Below the pieces are notes generated by a model. It saw only the letters and a program-made list of their open reading frames with translations. It was not told the DNA's origin and ran no database searches. Of a stretch of DNA of 6,009 nt, positions 5,842 through 6,009 are shown one piece after another. The position numbers were made by a program, and so were the translations under genes. The first letter of the stretch is position 1. Every line of letters begins with the position of its first letter. The DNA is from JABFXC01 sp035551575 (GTDB taxonomy: Bacteria > Gemmatimonadota > Gemmatimonadetes > Gemmatimonadales > Gemmatimonadaceae), in the NCBI GenBank assembly GCA_035551575.1, contig DASZNJ010000143.1, positions 1 to 6,009 of the forward strand. The letters are read 5' to 3'.

Positions 5842-6009
5842 CGCCGGCGGCTGCACCGTCAGGCACGGCACCGTCACGCACGGCACCGTCAGGCACGGCA
5901 CCGCCAGATACGGCACCGTCAGGCACGGCACCGTCAGGCACGGCACCGCCAGATACGGCACCGTCAGGTACGGCACCGTCAGGCGGCTGGCGACCAGGGT
6001 GGCGCTGGC
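5819..6009 (+). CDS. Partial ORF with a pentapeptide-repeat N-terminus, cut by the window edge
   Basis: From ATG 5819 the frame stays open to the edge (63 full codons) and overlaps the cytochrome gene by 23 bases. After about 12 residues (MSRTRRTSAGGC) the tandem repeat is read as GTVRH-type pentapeptides (GTVRH, GTVTH, GTARY, GTVRY), giving a very basic segment. It then enters RRLATRVALA, which looks like the charged start of a signal peptide or membrane helix. I infer a downstream exported or membrane protein whose 5' end was lengthened by repeat expansion, or whose true start lies within or just after the array (for example GTG 5999). The function is unknown; an oxidase subunit II or a copper chaperone would fit the operon, but nothing here shows it. 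Confidence 0.4.
   Translation, partial: MSRTRRTSAGGCTVRHGTVTHGTVRHGTARYGTVRHGTVRHGTARYGTVRYGTVRRLATRVAL
5853..5984 (+). repeat. 15-bp direct tandem repeat, eight full copies plus a partial ninth
   Basis: The unit is GCACCGTCAGGCACG. Copies start at 5853, 5868, 5883, 5898, 5913, 5928, 5943 and 5958, with 12 bases of a ninth at 5973. Copies 1, 3, 5 and 6 are identical. Copy 2 differs by one base and copy 8 by one. Copies 4 and 7 share the variant GCACCGCCAGATACG. Copies 3-5 and 6-8 therefore repeat as a 45-bp higher-order unit, with copy 8 one base different. The array is flanked on both sides by GGCGGCTG (5846-5853 and 5982-5989). The period is a multiple of three, so it preserves frame on either strand. 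There is no spacer structure, so it is not a CRISPR array. Confidence 0.95.

Noticed and set aside
5425..5976. 183-aa - strand ORF starting in the tandem repeat with TVPCL-type pentapeptides
   Set aside because: Any frame across a 15-bp repeat is likely to stay open. The rest of this ORF is antisense to the cytochrome gene and has shadow composition, and the repeat offers no separate ribosome binding site.
5853..5984. CRISPR array or plasmid iterons
   Set aside because: The 15-bp units are contiguous without spacers, they lie in frame at the start of an ORF within an operon, and no cas or replication gene is visible.

Overview
The window is a GC-rich bacterial fragment carrying one co-directional, tightly packed respiratory gene cluster on the + strand, running from base 228 past the right edge. 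Third codon positions are almost all G or C. The base composition, the XoxF-type methanol dehydrogenase and the alternative-type haem-copper oxidase fit a soil bacterium of a phylum such as Gemmatimonadota, Acidobacteriota or Rokubacteria. That placement is inference; no 16S or marker gene is present.

Layout: 1-227 is a leader with an AT-rich, promoter-like island (about 60-87), a 16-bp perfect palindrome (180-195) inside a larger inverted repeat, and a ribosome binding site. Then follow: haem-copper oxidase subunit I (228-2123); subunit III (2120-2767, ATGA overlap); a three-helix membrane protein of unknown function (2745-3251); a short ORF that looks like the wreck of a ctaG-type oxidase assembly gene (3251-3439); a PQQ-dependent, lanthanide-type methanol/alcohol dehydrogenase with a lipoprotein signal (3444-5369); a monohaem cytochrome c lipoprotein (5353-5841); and the start of a further ORF (5819 onward) whose N-terminal codons are a 15-bp tandem repeat. 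No gene-free stretch exceeds 300 bases.

How the genes fit together: the dehydrogenase would oxidise a primary alcohol in the periplasm, hand electrons to the adjacent cytochrome c, and the oxidase would pass them to O2. The cluster thus reads as a self-contained alcohol-to-oxygen electron chain. Both soluble redox proteins appear to be lipid-anchored.

The most notable points are: (i) the oxidase keeps all haem and CuB ligands but has Trp in place of the D-channel Glu and Gln in place of the K-channel Lys, at exactly the expected spacing; (ii) no CuA subunit II is in the window; (iii) an octamer, CGTTAGGC, occurs four times in the same orientation and supplies every Leu TTA codon I found in the recognised genes; (iv) the ctaG-like remnant; (v) the 15-bp repeat array placed directly after a well-formed start site.
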